Both the position numbers and the translations under genes were made by a program. From Streptomyces sp. NBC_01478 (GTDB lineage: Bacteria > Actinomycetota > Actinomycetes > Streptomycetales > Streptomycetaceae): a stretch of 64,000 bases of DNA. Below are positions 15,443 to 25,132 of the stretch, one piece after another; the stretch's first letter is position 1, and every line of letters begins with the position of its first letter. Location: contig NZ_CP109444.1 of assembly GCF_036227225.1 (NCBI RefSeq), positions 8,289,501 to 8,353,500 of the forward strand. Reading direction: 5' to 3'. The notes beneath the pieces were generated by a model. The model was not told the origin of the DNA. It searched no databases and saw only the letters and a program-made list of their open reading frames with translations.

Positions 15443-16438
15443 TCACAGGCTTCCCGGTCGCACCAACCCCGTTCTCTTCACCCCGCTCAGAATCGGCGTG
15501 ACCTCGATCGTCGAGACGTGCGGAAGCGCGCCGATCGTGTCGCTCAGGAAGAGGTAGAGCGCGTTGAGGTCGGCGGCGGCGACGGCCACCAGGAGGTTGG
15601 CCGGGCCGGTGGTGGCGGAGGTGAAGCGGACCTGGGGGTGGCGGCTGAGCCGGCGGCCCGTCTCCTCCAGGCCGCCGGGGGCCACCGTGATCCACAGCAG
15701 GGCCTCGGTACGGATGCCCAGCTCGGCCAGGTCGACCTCGGTCGCGAGTCTGACGACCTGGTCGCCGAGCAGCGCCTCCAGCCGGCGGCGGGCGGTGAGC
15801 GCGGTGGTGTCGGCGCGGCGGGCGAGCTCGGCGTAGGAGGCCCGGCCGTCCTCGACCAGGGGTGTGATCAGCGCGTGGTCGAGGGGCTGGAGGGCCGCGC
15901 GGCCGGATGGGGCGGAGAGGTCCGGCCGGCGCGGGCGGTCCGGCCGGAGGCCGGTCAGCTCGGCCTCTGTCAGGAGGCCGCCGCTCCAGTCGAAGGCCGC
16001 GGGGAAGACCCGCAGGAGGGTGTGGGAGGTCCACGACCGCACCGCGGGAGTGGCCGGAAGGTCGCGCAGGAGAAGGGAGTTGCGCGCTTCCGGGCCGTCC
16101 AGGAACAGGATCGTGCAGATCTCGTCGCCGCCGCCGAGAATGTCCACCCAGATGGTGTCGGGGCGGCGGGCCAGGGTCGCGGCGATGGCGCCGATCCGGT
16201 CCGGCCGGCAGCGGATGCGCAGGGCCAGCGGGATCAGGTCCGGGAACCACAGCGGGTTGCGTACGGCGGTGGCGCGCAGCGTCCTGTCGTGGAACAGCGG
16301 TGCCGCGCGCCGCACCACGGTGCGCTCCGAGATGCCCAGGACACGGCCGACCGTGCGCCACGAGGCCCGCGGGGACGCCAGCATCGCGGCCGCGATCCGG
16401 CTGTCCGTCTCGCTCAGAGGGTGGCTTTCTTTCGGCAT
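15443..16438 (-). CDS. Lrp/AsnC family regulator with duplicated HTH and ligand-binding halves
   Basis: A 331-residue protein with two Lrp-like modules in tandem. Module one has HTH DSRIAAAMLASPRASWRTVGRVLGISERTVVRR and a RAM-like beta-alpha-beta domain with IWVDILGGGDEICTILFL. Module two repeats the pattern with DHALITPLVEDGRASYAELARRADTTALTARRRLEALL and FTSATTGPANLLVAVAAADL. Normal Lrp proteins have about 150 residues, so this is a fused duplication, a form common in actinobacteria. It is divergent from the PhzF-type gene with 173 bp between them and probably controls it. Confidence 0.9.
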   Translation of the reverse strand: MPKESHPLSETDSRIAAAMLASPRASWRTVGRVLGISERTVVRRAAPLFHDRTLRATAVRNPLWFPDLIPLALRIRCRPDRIGAIAATLARRPDTIWVDILGGGDEICTILFLDGPEARNSLLLRDLPATPAVRSWTSHTLLRVFPAAFDWSGGLLTEAELTGLRPDRPRRPDLSAPSGRAALQPLDHALITPLVEDGRASYAELARRADTTALTARRRLEALLGDQVVRLATEVDLAELGIRTEALLWITVAPGGLEETGRRLSRHPQVRFTSATTGPANLLVAVAAADLNALYLFLSDTIGALPHVSTIEVTPILSGVKRTGLVRPGSL

Positions 16439-16611
16439 GTCGACCCGGTCCTCTGTCCATCTTCCGTGCTGCGGTCATCCGTCTCCGGCGCAGATCGATG
16501 CTGACACCGGCCGCCCACATCAGTCCACTTTGTCGTGACTGGCCCTGTCCTCGCCGTGCGGGCGCCGGTTGGGATGGACCTGCTTCCGTCGCAGCCGTGT
16601 GAAAGGGCCTG

Positions 16612-17460
16612 ATGACCATGCCGCGTACCCGCCCGTTCGCGCAGGTCGACGTGTTCGCCACGAGCCCCTACTCCGGCAACCCGGTCGCGGTCGTCCTGGA
16701 CGGGACGGACCTGGGCGACGAGGAGATGCAGGGCCTGGCGCGGTGGACGAACCTGTCCGAGACCACGTTCGTGCTGCCCCCGACCACCCCGGAGGCGGAC
16801 TACCGGCTGCGGATCTTCACCCCGCAGGGCGAGTTGCCGTTCGCCGGCCACCCCACCCTCGGCTCGGCGCGCGCGTGGCTGGACGGCGGCGGCACACCGC
16901 GGCACGCCGAACGCGTCGTGCAGGAGTGCGCCGTAGGACTGGTCGCCGTCCGGCGCGGTGCGGACACGCTGGCCTTCGCGGCTCCGCCCCGGGTGCGGGA
17001 GGGCGCGCTCGACGACGAGCTGCTACGGCGGATCGTGGCCGCGTTCGGGGTCGAGCGGGAGCGGGTCGTGGACCATCAGTGGGTCGACAACGGGCCCGGG
17101 TGGGCGGTGCTGCGGTTGGCCACGGCCGAGGAGGTGCTCGCCCTCGAACCCGACTTCGCCGGCTTCCCGGACGCGATGGTCGGCGCGATCGGGGCCCACC
17201 CGGACGGGCACCGGCACCGCTTCGAGCTGCGTACCTTCGCCCCCGGTGCCGGTGTGCCCGAGGATCCCGCGTGCGGGAGCATGAACGCCGGTGTCGGGCA
17301 GTGGCTCACCTCGACCGGCGGCGCGCCCTCCTCCTACCGGGTCTCCCAGGGCACGCGCCTCGGGCGGGCCGCGAGCATCGAGATCACCGCCGACGCGGAC
17401 GGCACCGTGTGGGTCAGCGGCTCCGCCGTCGTGTGCGTCCGCGGCACCGTCACGCTCTGA
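16612..17460 (+). CDS. PhzF family isomerase/epimerase-like protein
   Basis: A 282-residue protein of the PhzF/diaminopimelate-epimerase-like fold. It shows the N-terminal FAQVDVFATSPYSGNPVAVVLD, the catalytic Glu in NLSETTFVLPP, RIFTPQGELPFAGHPTLGSA, and the C-terminal mirror motif RTFAPGAGVPEDPACGSMNAGVGQWL. Members isomerise small acids; the substrate here is unknown and no phenazine genes are nearby. The ATG follows AAAGGG; an in-frame ATG two codons later is an alternative. It ends 3 bp before the convergent Lrp gene. Confidence 0.9.
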   Translation: MTMPRTRPFAQVDVFATSPYSGNPVAVVLDGTDLGDEEMQGLARWTNLSETTFVLPPTTPEADYRLRIFTPQGELPFAGHPTLGSARAWLDGGGTPRHAERVVQECAVGLVAVRRGADTLAFAAPPRVREGALDDELLRRIVAAFGVERERVVDHQWVDNGPGWAVLRLATAEEVLALEPDFAGFPDAMVGAIGAHPDGHRHRFELRTFAPGAGVPEDPACGSMNAGVGQWLTSTGGAPSSYRVSQGTRLGRAASIEITADADGTVWVSGSAVVCVRGTVTL

Positions 17461-17463
17461 CGG

Positions 17464-17913
17464 TCATCCGGCGTCGGTGTCGGCGGTGAGCGTCTTCATC
17501 GTGACGTAGCTGCTCACCGTCGCCACGCCGTGCAGCGTGGCCAGTCGGTTGGCGTGGAAGTCCTCGTACGCGGGCAGGTCGGCCACCTCGACCTGGAGGA
17601 GATAGTCGAAGTTGCCGGTGATGTGGTGGCAGGCGACCACCTCGGGCAGCTTGGTGACCCCGCGCTCGAACGCGACTACGTCCGCGCGGGTGTGCCGCAT
17701 CAGCCGTACCCCCGCGAAGACCCGCAGGCCGCGGCCGATCGCGGCGGGATCGATCAGCGCGCGGTAGCCGCGGATGACCCCGGCCTCCTCCAGTTGCCGC
17801 ACCCGCCGCAGACAGGGTGACGGCGACAGGCCGACCCGGGCGGCGAGCTCGCTGTTGCTGATGCGGCCGTGCTGCTCCAGCACGGCCAGAATCGACCGGT
17901 CCACCTCGTCCAT
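17464..17913 (-). CDS. Lrp/AsnC family transcriptional regulator
   Basis: A classical 149-residue Lrp: MDEVDRSILAVLEQHGRISNSELAARVGLSPSPCLRRVRQLEEAGVI is the N-terminal HTH, followed by the RAM effector domain with HHITGNFDYLLQVEVADL and SSYVTMKTL. Lrp proteins form dimers to octamers and respond to amino acids. The gene diverges from a PLP-dependent trans-sulfuration enzyme; a long imperfect palindrome sits in the shared 183-bp promoter region. It likely controls amino-acid (methionine/cysteine-type) breakdown by that neighbour. Confidence 0.92.
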   Translation of the reverse strand: MDEVDRSILAVLEQHGRISNSELAARVGLSPSPCLRRVRQLEEAGVIRGYRALIDPAAIGRGLRVFAGVRLMRHTRADVVAFERGVTKLPEVVACHHITGNFDYLLQVEVADLPAYEDFHANRLATLHGVATVSSYVTMKTLTADTDAG

Positions 17914-17917
17914 GGCG

Positions 17918-17982
17918 GCAGATTATTGCGCGGACGACGCCAGTACCACAATCGTACGCCCCTGATGAGCGCAATATGCTGC
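17918..17982. promoter_or_regulatory. Long-spaced palindrome, candidate Lrp operator
   Basis: GCAGATTATTGCGC (17918-17931) is mirrored by GCGCAATATGCTGC (17969-17982): 12 of 14 positions pair, with TATTGCGC/GCGCAATA perfect. The centres of the arms are 51 bp apart, about five helical turns, as expected for an Lrp multimer wrapping DNA. It lies between the divergent regulator and trans-sulfuration genes. Confidence 0.55.
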
Positions 17983-18096
17983 CAAAGTTGCCGAGAATCG
18001 GGCACATCGGACCGTCGGTCGGTCACGCTTCTTGGAGACGCGGTTCCCGGAGCCAGGCCTCCCGGAGCCACCCCGCCAGTCCGTGGAAGGGCAGCC

Positions 18097-19287
18097 ATGC
18101 CGGGCAAGAGCACCATCACCGTTCACGCCGATCGCGAGGTCCACCCCAGTGGGGCCGTGGCCCCGCCCATCTACCAGACGGCGGCGTTCTCGGCCGAGGA
18201 CGCGGAGACCTTCGCGCGGGGCGCCGTGGAACCGCGGGGCACGGACTTCTACACCCGGTTCGGCAACCCGAACCATGCCCAAGTCGCCGCCGTGGTCGCC
18301 GAGTTGGAGAACACCGAGGCGGCCATGGTCACCGCCTCCGGGATGGCCGCGCTCACCACGGCCGTGCTGGCCCTGGTGTCCGCCGGCGACCATGTCATCG
18401 GGCAGCGGTCCACCTACGGGGGTACGGCGTCGGTGCTGCTGAACCTGCTGCCGCGGCTCGGGGTGGAGACCACGCTGGTCGACCAGACCGACCCGGAGGC
18501 GTTCGCGAGGGCGCTGACCCCGCGGACCCGGCTGATCCTGGTGGAGACCCCGAGCAACCCGTTGCTGCGCATCACCGACCTGCGTGCCGTGGCCGAACTG
18601 GCCCGCGCGCACGACGTGTTGACCATGGCGGACAACACCTTCGCCACCCCGCTGAACCAGCGGCCGGTGGACTTCGGCATCGATCTGGTCTGGCACAGCG
18701 CGACCAAGTACCTGAACGGCCACTCGGACGTCTCCGCCGGAGTGCTGGCCGGGCCGGCCGAACTCCTCGACCGCATATGGGACGTCGGCCTGCTCACCGG
18801 TGCCACGCTCGGCCCGATCGACGCGTGGCTGCTGCTGCGCGGTATGCGCACCCTGCCGCTGCGGGTGCCGCGGCACAACGCCAACGGCCTCGCGCTCGCG
18901 GAGGCGCTCAACGCCCATCCGGCGGTGAGCAAGGTGCACTATCCCGGCCTGCCGACCCATCCCCAACACAAGTTGGCCGTAGACCAGTTGAGCGGTTTCG
19001 GTGGGGTGCTCGGCATCGAGTTCGCGGGTGGTTTCGAGATGGCCGACGCCTTTCTCGGCCGGCTTCGCTACCCGCGCCGGTCGGCCGGCCTCGGCGGTGT
19101 GGAGTCGCTGGCCGTGCATCCGGCGTCCATGTGGCGCGGCATGCTCAGCGACGAACAGCTCGCGGAATCCGTCCCGTTGGGGCTGGTCCGGCTGGCGGCG
19201 GGCACGGAGGACACGGCGGATCTGGTCGCGGACGCGGTCGCGGCGGCGGACGCGGTGCTGGCGGAGAGCGAGGCCCTGACCACGTGA
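18097..19287 (+). CDS. PLP-dependent trans-sulfuration enzyme (cystathionine gamma-synthase/methionine gamma-lyase type)
   Basis: A 396-residue Cys/Met metabolism PLP enzyme. Landmarks are TRFGNPNHAQVAAVVAELENTEAAMVTASGMAA (phosphate-binding region), VETPSNPLLRITDL, DNTFATPLNQRP, and the PLP-lysine segment HSATKYLNGHSDVSAG. Near the C-terminus, ARYPRR-like and ESLAVHPASM match the family. Control by a divergent Lrp favours a catabolic gamma-lyase role over biosynthesis, but sequence alone does not separate these. The start ATG has GGAAGGG about 7 nt upstream; upstream in-frame sequence looks non-coding. It is followed 72 bp later by an amidohydrolase that may be co-transcribed. Confidence 0.88.
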   Translation: MPGKSTITVHADREVHPSGAVAPPIYQTAAFSAEDAETFARGAVEPRGTDFYTRFGNPNHAQVAAVVAELENTEAAMVTASGMAALTTAVLALVSAGDHVIGQRSTYGGTASVLLNLLPRLGVETTLVDQTDPEAFARALTPRTRLILVETPSNPLLRITDLRAVAELARAHDVLTMADNTFATPLNQRPVDFGIDLVWHSATKYLNGHSDVSAGVLAGPAELLDRIWDVGLLTGATLGPIDAWLLLRGMRTLPLRVPRHNANGLALAEALNAHPAVSKVHYPGLPTHPQHKLAVDQLSGFGGVLGIEFAGGFEMADAFLGRLRYPRRSAGLGGVESLAVHPASMWRGMLSDEQLAESVPLGLVRLAAGTEDTADLVADAVAAADAVLAESEALTT

Positions 19288-19359
19288 GCGGTCGGCCCCT
19301 CGGCACCGCCTAGGCGAACGACATCTCCAACTACCCCCCACCAGTAAGGAGTTACTCCG

Positions 19360-20679
19360 ATGAAGACCCTGCTCACCGGCGGCACCGTGGTCAGCATGGA
19401 CCCGGCCGTCGGCGATCTCGAACGCGGTGACGTGCTCATCGAGGACGGTGTGATCGTCGCGGTGGCCGAGCGCGTCGACGCGCCGGACGCCGAGGTGATC
19501 GACGCGACCGACCGGATCGTCATGCCCGGGTTCGTCGACAACCACCGCCACTCCTGGCAGACCGCGTTCCGAGGCGTCGGCGCGGACTGGACGTTCCCCG
19601 AGTGGGCGCTGGCCATGCACCGCACCGTCAAGCCCCACTATCAACCCGAGGACGTCTACGCGGGCACCCTGCTCGGCCGTCTGGAGGCCCTGCACTCAGG
19701 GGTGACCACGATGCTGGACTGGTACCACGTCGCGCAGAGCCACGCGCACGAGGACGCCGCCGTCGCCGCGCTGCGGGACGCGCCGGGCCGGTCGATCTTC
19801 TGCCTCGGGGCCGGCTGGGGCACCGCCGACCCCGTCGACGACGACATCCGCCGGGTCCGCTCCGGCCTGACCGGGGACGGGCTGTCCGGGGATCGGCTGT
19901 CCGGGGACGGGCTCGTCACCATGGCGCTGGGCCTGCGCGGCCCCGACGACACCGGTATGGACACCGTCGCCCGGGAGCTGAAGCTGGCGGCCGAACTCGG
20001 CCTGCGCACCAGCCTCCACATCGAGGCCGCAGGGACGGTCACCGACCTCCACGAGCACGGCCTGCTGCGGGACACCACCACGTTCGTGCACGCCAACGGG
20101 ATCAGCGACGAAGAGCTGCGGATGCTCGCCGGCGCGGGCAGTTCGCTGTCCGTCAGCCCGGACGTCGAGCTGAAGATGGGGTTCGGACCGCCGGTCACCG
20201 GGCGGGCGTTGGCCGCCGGACTGCGACCGACGCTGTCCGTCGACGACGTCCCGTCGGCCGGCGGTGACATGTTCTCCACGATGCGTACCGCCTTCGCCGT
20301 ACAGCGCGGTCTGGACGGCGGTCTGCGCTCCCGGGACCTGCTGGAGTTCGCCACCCTCGACGCCGCCCGCTCCTGCGGGCTCGACGCCCGGACCGGCAGC
20401 GTCACGCCCGGCAAGGACGCCGACCTCGTCCTGCTGCGCACCGACGACCTGACCGTGTTCCCGGTCACCGACCCGGCCGGCACGATCGTCAGCGCCGGCC
20501 ATCCCGGCCTGGTCGACACCGTCCTCGTCGCCGGCCGCGTGGTCAAACGCGACGGCGCACTGCTGGGCGTGGACCTGCCCGCGCTGCGGGCCAGGCTGCT
20601 CGCATCCCGGGACCGGATCGCGGCGGCCGCGGGCATTCCCCTCGACGGTACATGGCGCCCGCGGCCGGAACCGGCGTAG
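19360..20679 (+). CDS. Amidohydrolase family metal-dependent hydrolase
   Basis: A 439-residue cytosolic hydrolase of the ATZ/TRZ-like amidohydrolase superfamily. The metal ligands are visible: HRH in GFVDNHRHSWQ near residues 65-67, His in SLHIEA, His in FVHANG, and Asp in LSVDDVPSAGG. The C-terminal return to the small beta-sandwich reads TPGKDADLVLLRTDDL. It probably deaminates or hydrolyses a C-N bond in a small ring compound. A clear AAGGAG precedes the ATG. The coding sequence holds a 15-bp triplication giving three LSGDG-type pentapeptides. Confidence 0.88.
   Translation: MKTLLTGGTVVSMDPAVGDLERGDVLIEDGVIVAVAERVDAPDAEVIDATDRIVMPGFVDNHRHSWQTAFRGVGADWTFPEWALAMHRTVKPHYQPEDVYAGTLLGRLEALHSGVTTMLDWYHVAQSHAHEDAAVAALRDAPGRSIFCLGAGWGTADPVDDDIRRVRSGLTGDGLSGDRLSGDGLVTMALGLRGPDDTGMDTVARELKLAAELGLRTSLHIEAAGTVTDLHEHGLLRDTTTFVHANGISDEELRMLAGAGSSLSVSPDVELKMGFGPPVTGRALAAGLRPTLSVDDVPSAGGDMFSTMRTAFAVQRGLDGGLRSRDLLEFATLDAARSCGLDARTGSVTPGKDADLVLLRTDDLTVFPVTDPAGTIVSAGHPGLVDTVLVAGRVVKRDGALLGVDLPALRARLLASRDRIAAAAGIPLDGTWRPRPEPA
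19867..19911 (+). repeat. 15-bp in-frame tandem triplication inside the amidohydrolase
   Basis: Three consecutive 15-bp units encode LTGDG, LSGDR and LSGDG in a surface-loop position. Units two and three differ at two bases only, so the expansion looks recent. Confidence 0.85.
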
Positions 20680-20692
20680 GAACAGTCGGTGT

Positions 20693-20749
20693 CCGTTGGG
20701 CCAACACCCGTCGGCCACAAGCCTGTTGGCCCCACCTCGACCCCAACGG
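20693..20749. terminator. Inverted repeat between convergent genes, possible terminator
   Basis: CCGTTGGG (20693-20700) and CCCAACGG (20742-20749) form a perfect 8-bp stem with a large loop that holds further short GTTGG/CCAAC pairs. It lies between the convergent amidohydrolase and MarR genes. No U-run follows, as is usual in Streptomyces. Confidence 0.3.
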
Positions 20750-20780
20750 CGAAGCCCGACCTGAACCCCGGCCCGGCTCC

Positions 20781-21233
20781 TCACCCCGTGTCCCCACCCT
20801 CCAGCGCCGAGGGATTCAGCGAAGCAAGCAACTTGAGCAGCAGCGCGTGGGTCTGCTGCTGCTCCGCCGGTGTCAGTGCCCGAAGTGCCTCGGCGTGGGC
20901 CGCGTCCACGGTCTCGGCGGCCTCCGCCGCGAGCCGTACGCCCGCTTCCGTGGCGTGCAGGCGCTGGGTGCGCCGGTCGCCGGGGGTGGTGCGCCGCTCC
21001 AGCATCCCCCGCTCGACCAGCCCGTTGACCGCCGTACCCATCGACTGCGGGGTGATCGCCGCCCTGCGTGCCGCGGTCGCGCTGGACACCCCCGGGTCGA
21101 GGACGGCCTGCATCAGGGCCCGGTGCTGGGCGAGGGTCAGCCGGAGCGGGCGCAGGGCGCGCTCCATCCGGGCCGCCATGATCTGGCCGATCTGCCAGGC
21201 CACGTAGCCGGTACGGCGGTCGGGATGGTTCAC
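20781..21233 (-). CDS. MarR family transcriptional regulator
   Basis: A 150-residue MarR-type winged helix protein: LTLAQHRALMQAVLDPGVSSATAARRAAITPQSMGTAVNGLVERGMLERRTTPGDRRTQRLHATEAG contains the helix-turn-helix and the DRR wing. MarR proteins are dimeric repressors released by small molecules. It is divergent from a membrane protein resembling an exporter, with a strong palindrome between the two genes that it likely binds. Confidence 0.9.
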   Translation of the reverse strand: MNHPDRRTGYVAWQIGQIMAARMERALRPLRLTLAQHRALMQAVLDPGVSSATAARRAAITPQSMGTAVNGLVERGMLERRTTPGDRRTQRLHATEAGVRLAAEAAETVDAAHAEALRALTPAEQQQTHALLLKLLASLNPSALEGGDTG

Positions 21234-21252
21234 AGGGTGGACCCCTCTTTGT

Positions 21253-21293
21253 AAGGCACCTGATTGTGATGTACAAATAATATCAGTTGCCTT
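21253..21293. promoter_or_regulatory. Palindromic operator between marR-type gene and membrane protein
   Basis: AAGGCACCTGAT (21253-21264) and ATCAGTTGCCTT (21282-21293) are reverse complements with one mismatch. The 17-bp A/T-rich spacer contains TACAAATAATAT, suitable for -10 elements. It is the only A/T-rich part of the divergent intergenic region. The likely ligand is the adjacent MarR regulator. Confidence 0.6.
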
Positions 21294-21312
21294 CTAATCT
21301 AGGACCGCTCCG

Positions 21313-22386
21313 ATGTCCCAGCAAGTAGCCCCCCGAGCCACCGGCACCACAGGCGCACCCCGACAGCCGCACAAGCACGCCCTGGACGTGGCCCATCCAC
21401 CCCCCGGCCCCGGAAACCTGCGTGCCGTCCTGCTCCCCGTGGCGGTCGTGCTGCTGATCGGTGCCGTGTTCGTCAGCGTCTACCTCGCCGCCTTCCACGC
21501 CCCGCGCCCCCATCAACTCCGCGTCGGCACAACGGAGATAGGCACCGCGCAGGCCCGCCTGAGCCAGGACCTCGACCGCATCGCCCCGGGCGGCTTCAGT
21601 GTCGAGACCTACCCCGACGAGTCCGCCGCCCGCGACGCCGTACAGGACAGGAAGATCTACGCGGCCTACCTCGGCGACGGAACACTGCTCTACGGCAGCG
21701 CCAACGGAGCCGCCGTCACCGCGACCGTGACCACCGCCTTCGGCTCGGTGGCGCACGCCGAGCACCATGAACTCGCCGTCGAGGACGTCGCCCCGGCGGC
21801 AGCGGGGGACACCCGAGGCCTCTCCGTCTTCTACGCCGCCTTCGGCCTGGTCCTCGCGGGCTACCTCTTCGGTATGACCACCTACCAACTCGCGCCCCGC
21901 CTCCAGTACCGCTGGCGGATGGCCAGCCTGGCCCTGTTCGGCATCGTCGGCGGCCTGCTGATCGCCGCCATCGCCGGAAGCACGGGCTTCGGCGCGCTGC
22001 CCGGCTCCTTCCTGCCGCTCGTCGTCGTGATCTCCCTGATGGGTGCCGCGGTCGCGGCCACGACCATGGTCCTGCTACGGCTGTTCGGCTCGGCCGGTGT
22101 CACCCTCGCCTCGATCCTCATGCTGATCCTCGGCAACAGCAGCAGCGGCGGCATCATGCCGGCCGCCTATCTGCCCGGCTGGCTGCGCCCGCTCTCCGAG
22201 ATCCTGCCGGTCGGCGTCGGAGTCCGCGCGATGCAGGGCCTGTCCCGCTTCCAGAACGACGGCCTCACCCGCGCCCTGGTGATCCTCCCGGTGTGGGTGC
22301 TCGGCGCCGCCCTCGTGCTCTATCTGAAGGACGTGTACCGGCGCGGGACCCCGCCGGCGGACGCGGGGGAGCCGCAGTCGCCGTAG
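21313..22386 (+). CDS. ABC-2/YhgE-like integral membrane protein (putative export permease)
   Basis: A 357-residue membrane protein. One N-terminal transmembrane helix (about 37-60, [24 protein letters not shown]) is followed by an extracytoplasmic domain of about 110 residues. A cluster of about five hydrophobic helices then runs from residue 178 to 340, with the motif [36 protein letters not shown] typical of the YhgE/Pip and ABC-2 permease group. No ATPase gene is adjacent. Its divergent MarR regulator and shared palindrome suggest an inducible efflux or envelope stress role. Confidence 0.75.
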   Translation: MSQQVAPRATGTTGAPRQPHKHALDVAHPPPGPGNLRAVLLPVAVVLLIGAVFVSVYLAAFHAPRPHQLRVGTTEIGTAQARLSQDLDRIAPGGFSVETYPDESAARDAVQDRKIYAAYLGDGTLLYGSANGAAVTATVTTAFGSVAHAEHHELAVEDVAPAAAGDTRGLSVFYAAFGLVLAGYLFGMTTYQLAPRLQYRWRMASLALFGIVGGLLIAAIAGSTGFGALPGSFLPLVVVISLMGAAVAATTMVLLRLFGSAGVTLASILMLILGNSSSGGIMPAAYLPGWLRPLSEILPVGVGVRAMQGLSRFQNDGLTRALVILPVWVLGAALVLYLKDVYRRGTPPADAGEPQSP

Positions 22387-22460
22387 CGCCGATGCCCGTG
22401 GTCGTCGGCAGGCGCGGCATGCTGGAGGGCGTGGACTTCCCCGTGGGAAAGGATCTTTCG

Positions 22461-23900
<1,440 letters not shown>

Positions 23901-24069
23901 CGCCCGGCCCGGCCCGGCCCGCCGCCCGACTCACCACCCCTCCGGGGACTTTGCCAGCTCTTTACAACCCGCCCGCCCGCTGCCTCGTCTCTCCGCTCGA
24001 TCAACTGCCCGTCCCGCCGCCGGTCCTGCCCACGGAACCGGCGGCGCGGCCGACGAGAGAGAGCGATTC

Positions 24070-24447
24070 ATGCGCCGAACTGTCCTCAGCGCCTTGGCAC
24101 TTACCTGCGGCGCGGTCCTGGCGAGCGCCGCGCCCGCGTTCGCGGACGGGGCCTCCGCGGCCCCGACCCGCACCCCGTCCGCCTCGCCGTCCACGGCGCC
24201 GAGCGCCACCGCGGCCCCCACCCGGGACGCGAGCACCGCGCCCAGCGCCGAACCGTCCGCCGAGCCCACCCGGGCCCCGAGCCAGGTCGCCGCGGTCCCC
24301 GTCGGTGCCCCCGACACCGGTGTCGTGCCGGCGGCGAAGTCGTCCGGCGGCATGTCGACCACGCTGATCGGCGGGGGAGCCGCCGCACTGGTCGCCGGCG
24401 GCGGCGCCTTCGTCGTCGTACGGCGTCGGAGGACGACCGGCGTATGA
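24070..24447 (+). CDS. Secreted Ser/Pro/Ala/Thr-rich surface protein with sorting-like C-terminus
   Basis: A 125-residue protein with a Sec signal (MRRTVLSALALTCGAVLASAAPAFA) and a low-complexity Ala/Pro/Ser/Thr stalk. It ends in VGAPDTGVV, a short linker, a hydrophobic helix (about 98-118) and an RRRR anchor. This is the layout of a sortase substrate; PDTG stands in place of LPXTG. The next gene encodes a class F sortase, and the two overlap as ATGA, so they form a substrate-enzyme pair attached to the cell wall. Confidence 0.75.
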   Translation: MRRTVLSALALTCGAVLASAAPAFADGASAAPTRTPSASPSTAPSATAAPTRDASTAPSAEPSAEPTRAPSQVAAVPVGAPDTGVVPAAKSSGGMSTTLIGGGAAALVAGGGAFVVVRRRRTTGV

Positions 24448-25085
24448 CCTCGCTCTCCAGGCGCGCCTTCGTCACCGCGGCGACGGCATCGCTGCTCGCC
24501 GGCTGCGGCGGCGGTCACACGACCACCCCGGCCGCGAACTCCGCTCCCCAGCAGGGGAGTTCATCGCAAGGGAGTTCAACGCGGGGGAGTTCGACGCCGT
24601 CCGCGAAGGCCGGTGCCGACACAGCGCACGCCCTCGCCCGCTCCGTCCCGGTCACCCTGCGCGTCCCGGCGATCGGGGTCGACACCCCGGTCATGCAACT
24701 GGGGCTGGCCGCGGACGGCACCGTGCAGGTGCCGCCGATCACGGCACACGACCGGGCGGGCTGGTACCGGCACTCGCCGACGCCCGGCCAGACCGGACCG
24801 TCGGTGATCCTCGGGCATGTGACCGTCGGCGCGTACGGGGACGGCGTCTTCCGGCACCTCGCGCACCTGCGCAAGGGCGACCGGATCGAGGCGGGCCTGG
24901 AGAACGGCACGACGGCCACGTTCACCGTCACCACCGTACGGACGGTCGCCAAGGCCGACTTCCCGTCGGACGAGGTGTACGGGAACGTGGCCCACCCCGA
25001 ACTGCGTCTCATCACCTGCGGCGGGACCCGCACCGGAACGGGATACCTCGACAACGTGATCGTCTTCGCCACGCTGACCGGCTGA
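24444..25085 (+). CDS. Class F sortase
   Basis: A 213-residue transpeptidase of the sortase superfamily, membrane-anchored through a lipoprotein-like N-terminus (LLAGC near residue 20). The beta-barrel carries the catalytic His in VILGHVTVG and the Cys in LITCGG, followed by a Thr/Arg-containing loop and YLDNVIVFA. A Ser/Gln/Gly-rich linker built from repeats of GSSxxG joins anchor and domain. Class F sortases are typical of actinobacteria and lack the strict role of class A. Overlap with the preceding wall-protein gene points to it as the substrate. Confidence 0.88.
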   Translation: MTSLSRRAFVTAATASLLAGCGGGHTTTPAANSAPQQGSSSQGSSTRGSSTPSAKAGADTAHALARSVPVTLRVPAIGVDTPVMQLGLAADGTVQVPPITAHDRAGWYRHSPTPGQTGPSVILGHVTVGAYGDGVFRHLAHLRKGDRIEAGLENGTTATFTVTTVRTVAKADFPSDEVYGNVAHPELRLITCGGTRTGTGYLDNVIVFATLTG

Positions 25086-25132
25086 ATTCCCGTACCCCGT
25101 AGCCACTTTGCACGTCACGACCATGGAGAGCG

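Noticed and set aside
19346..19362. GGAG-TTA-CTCC hairpin over the amidohydrolase ribosome-binding site
   Set aside because: Only a 4-bp stem; too weak to claim translational control.
17923..19695. 590-residue minus-strand frame opposite the trans-sulfuration gene
   Set aside because: Shadow of a well-supported PLP enzyme on the other strand.
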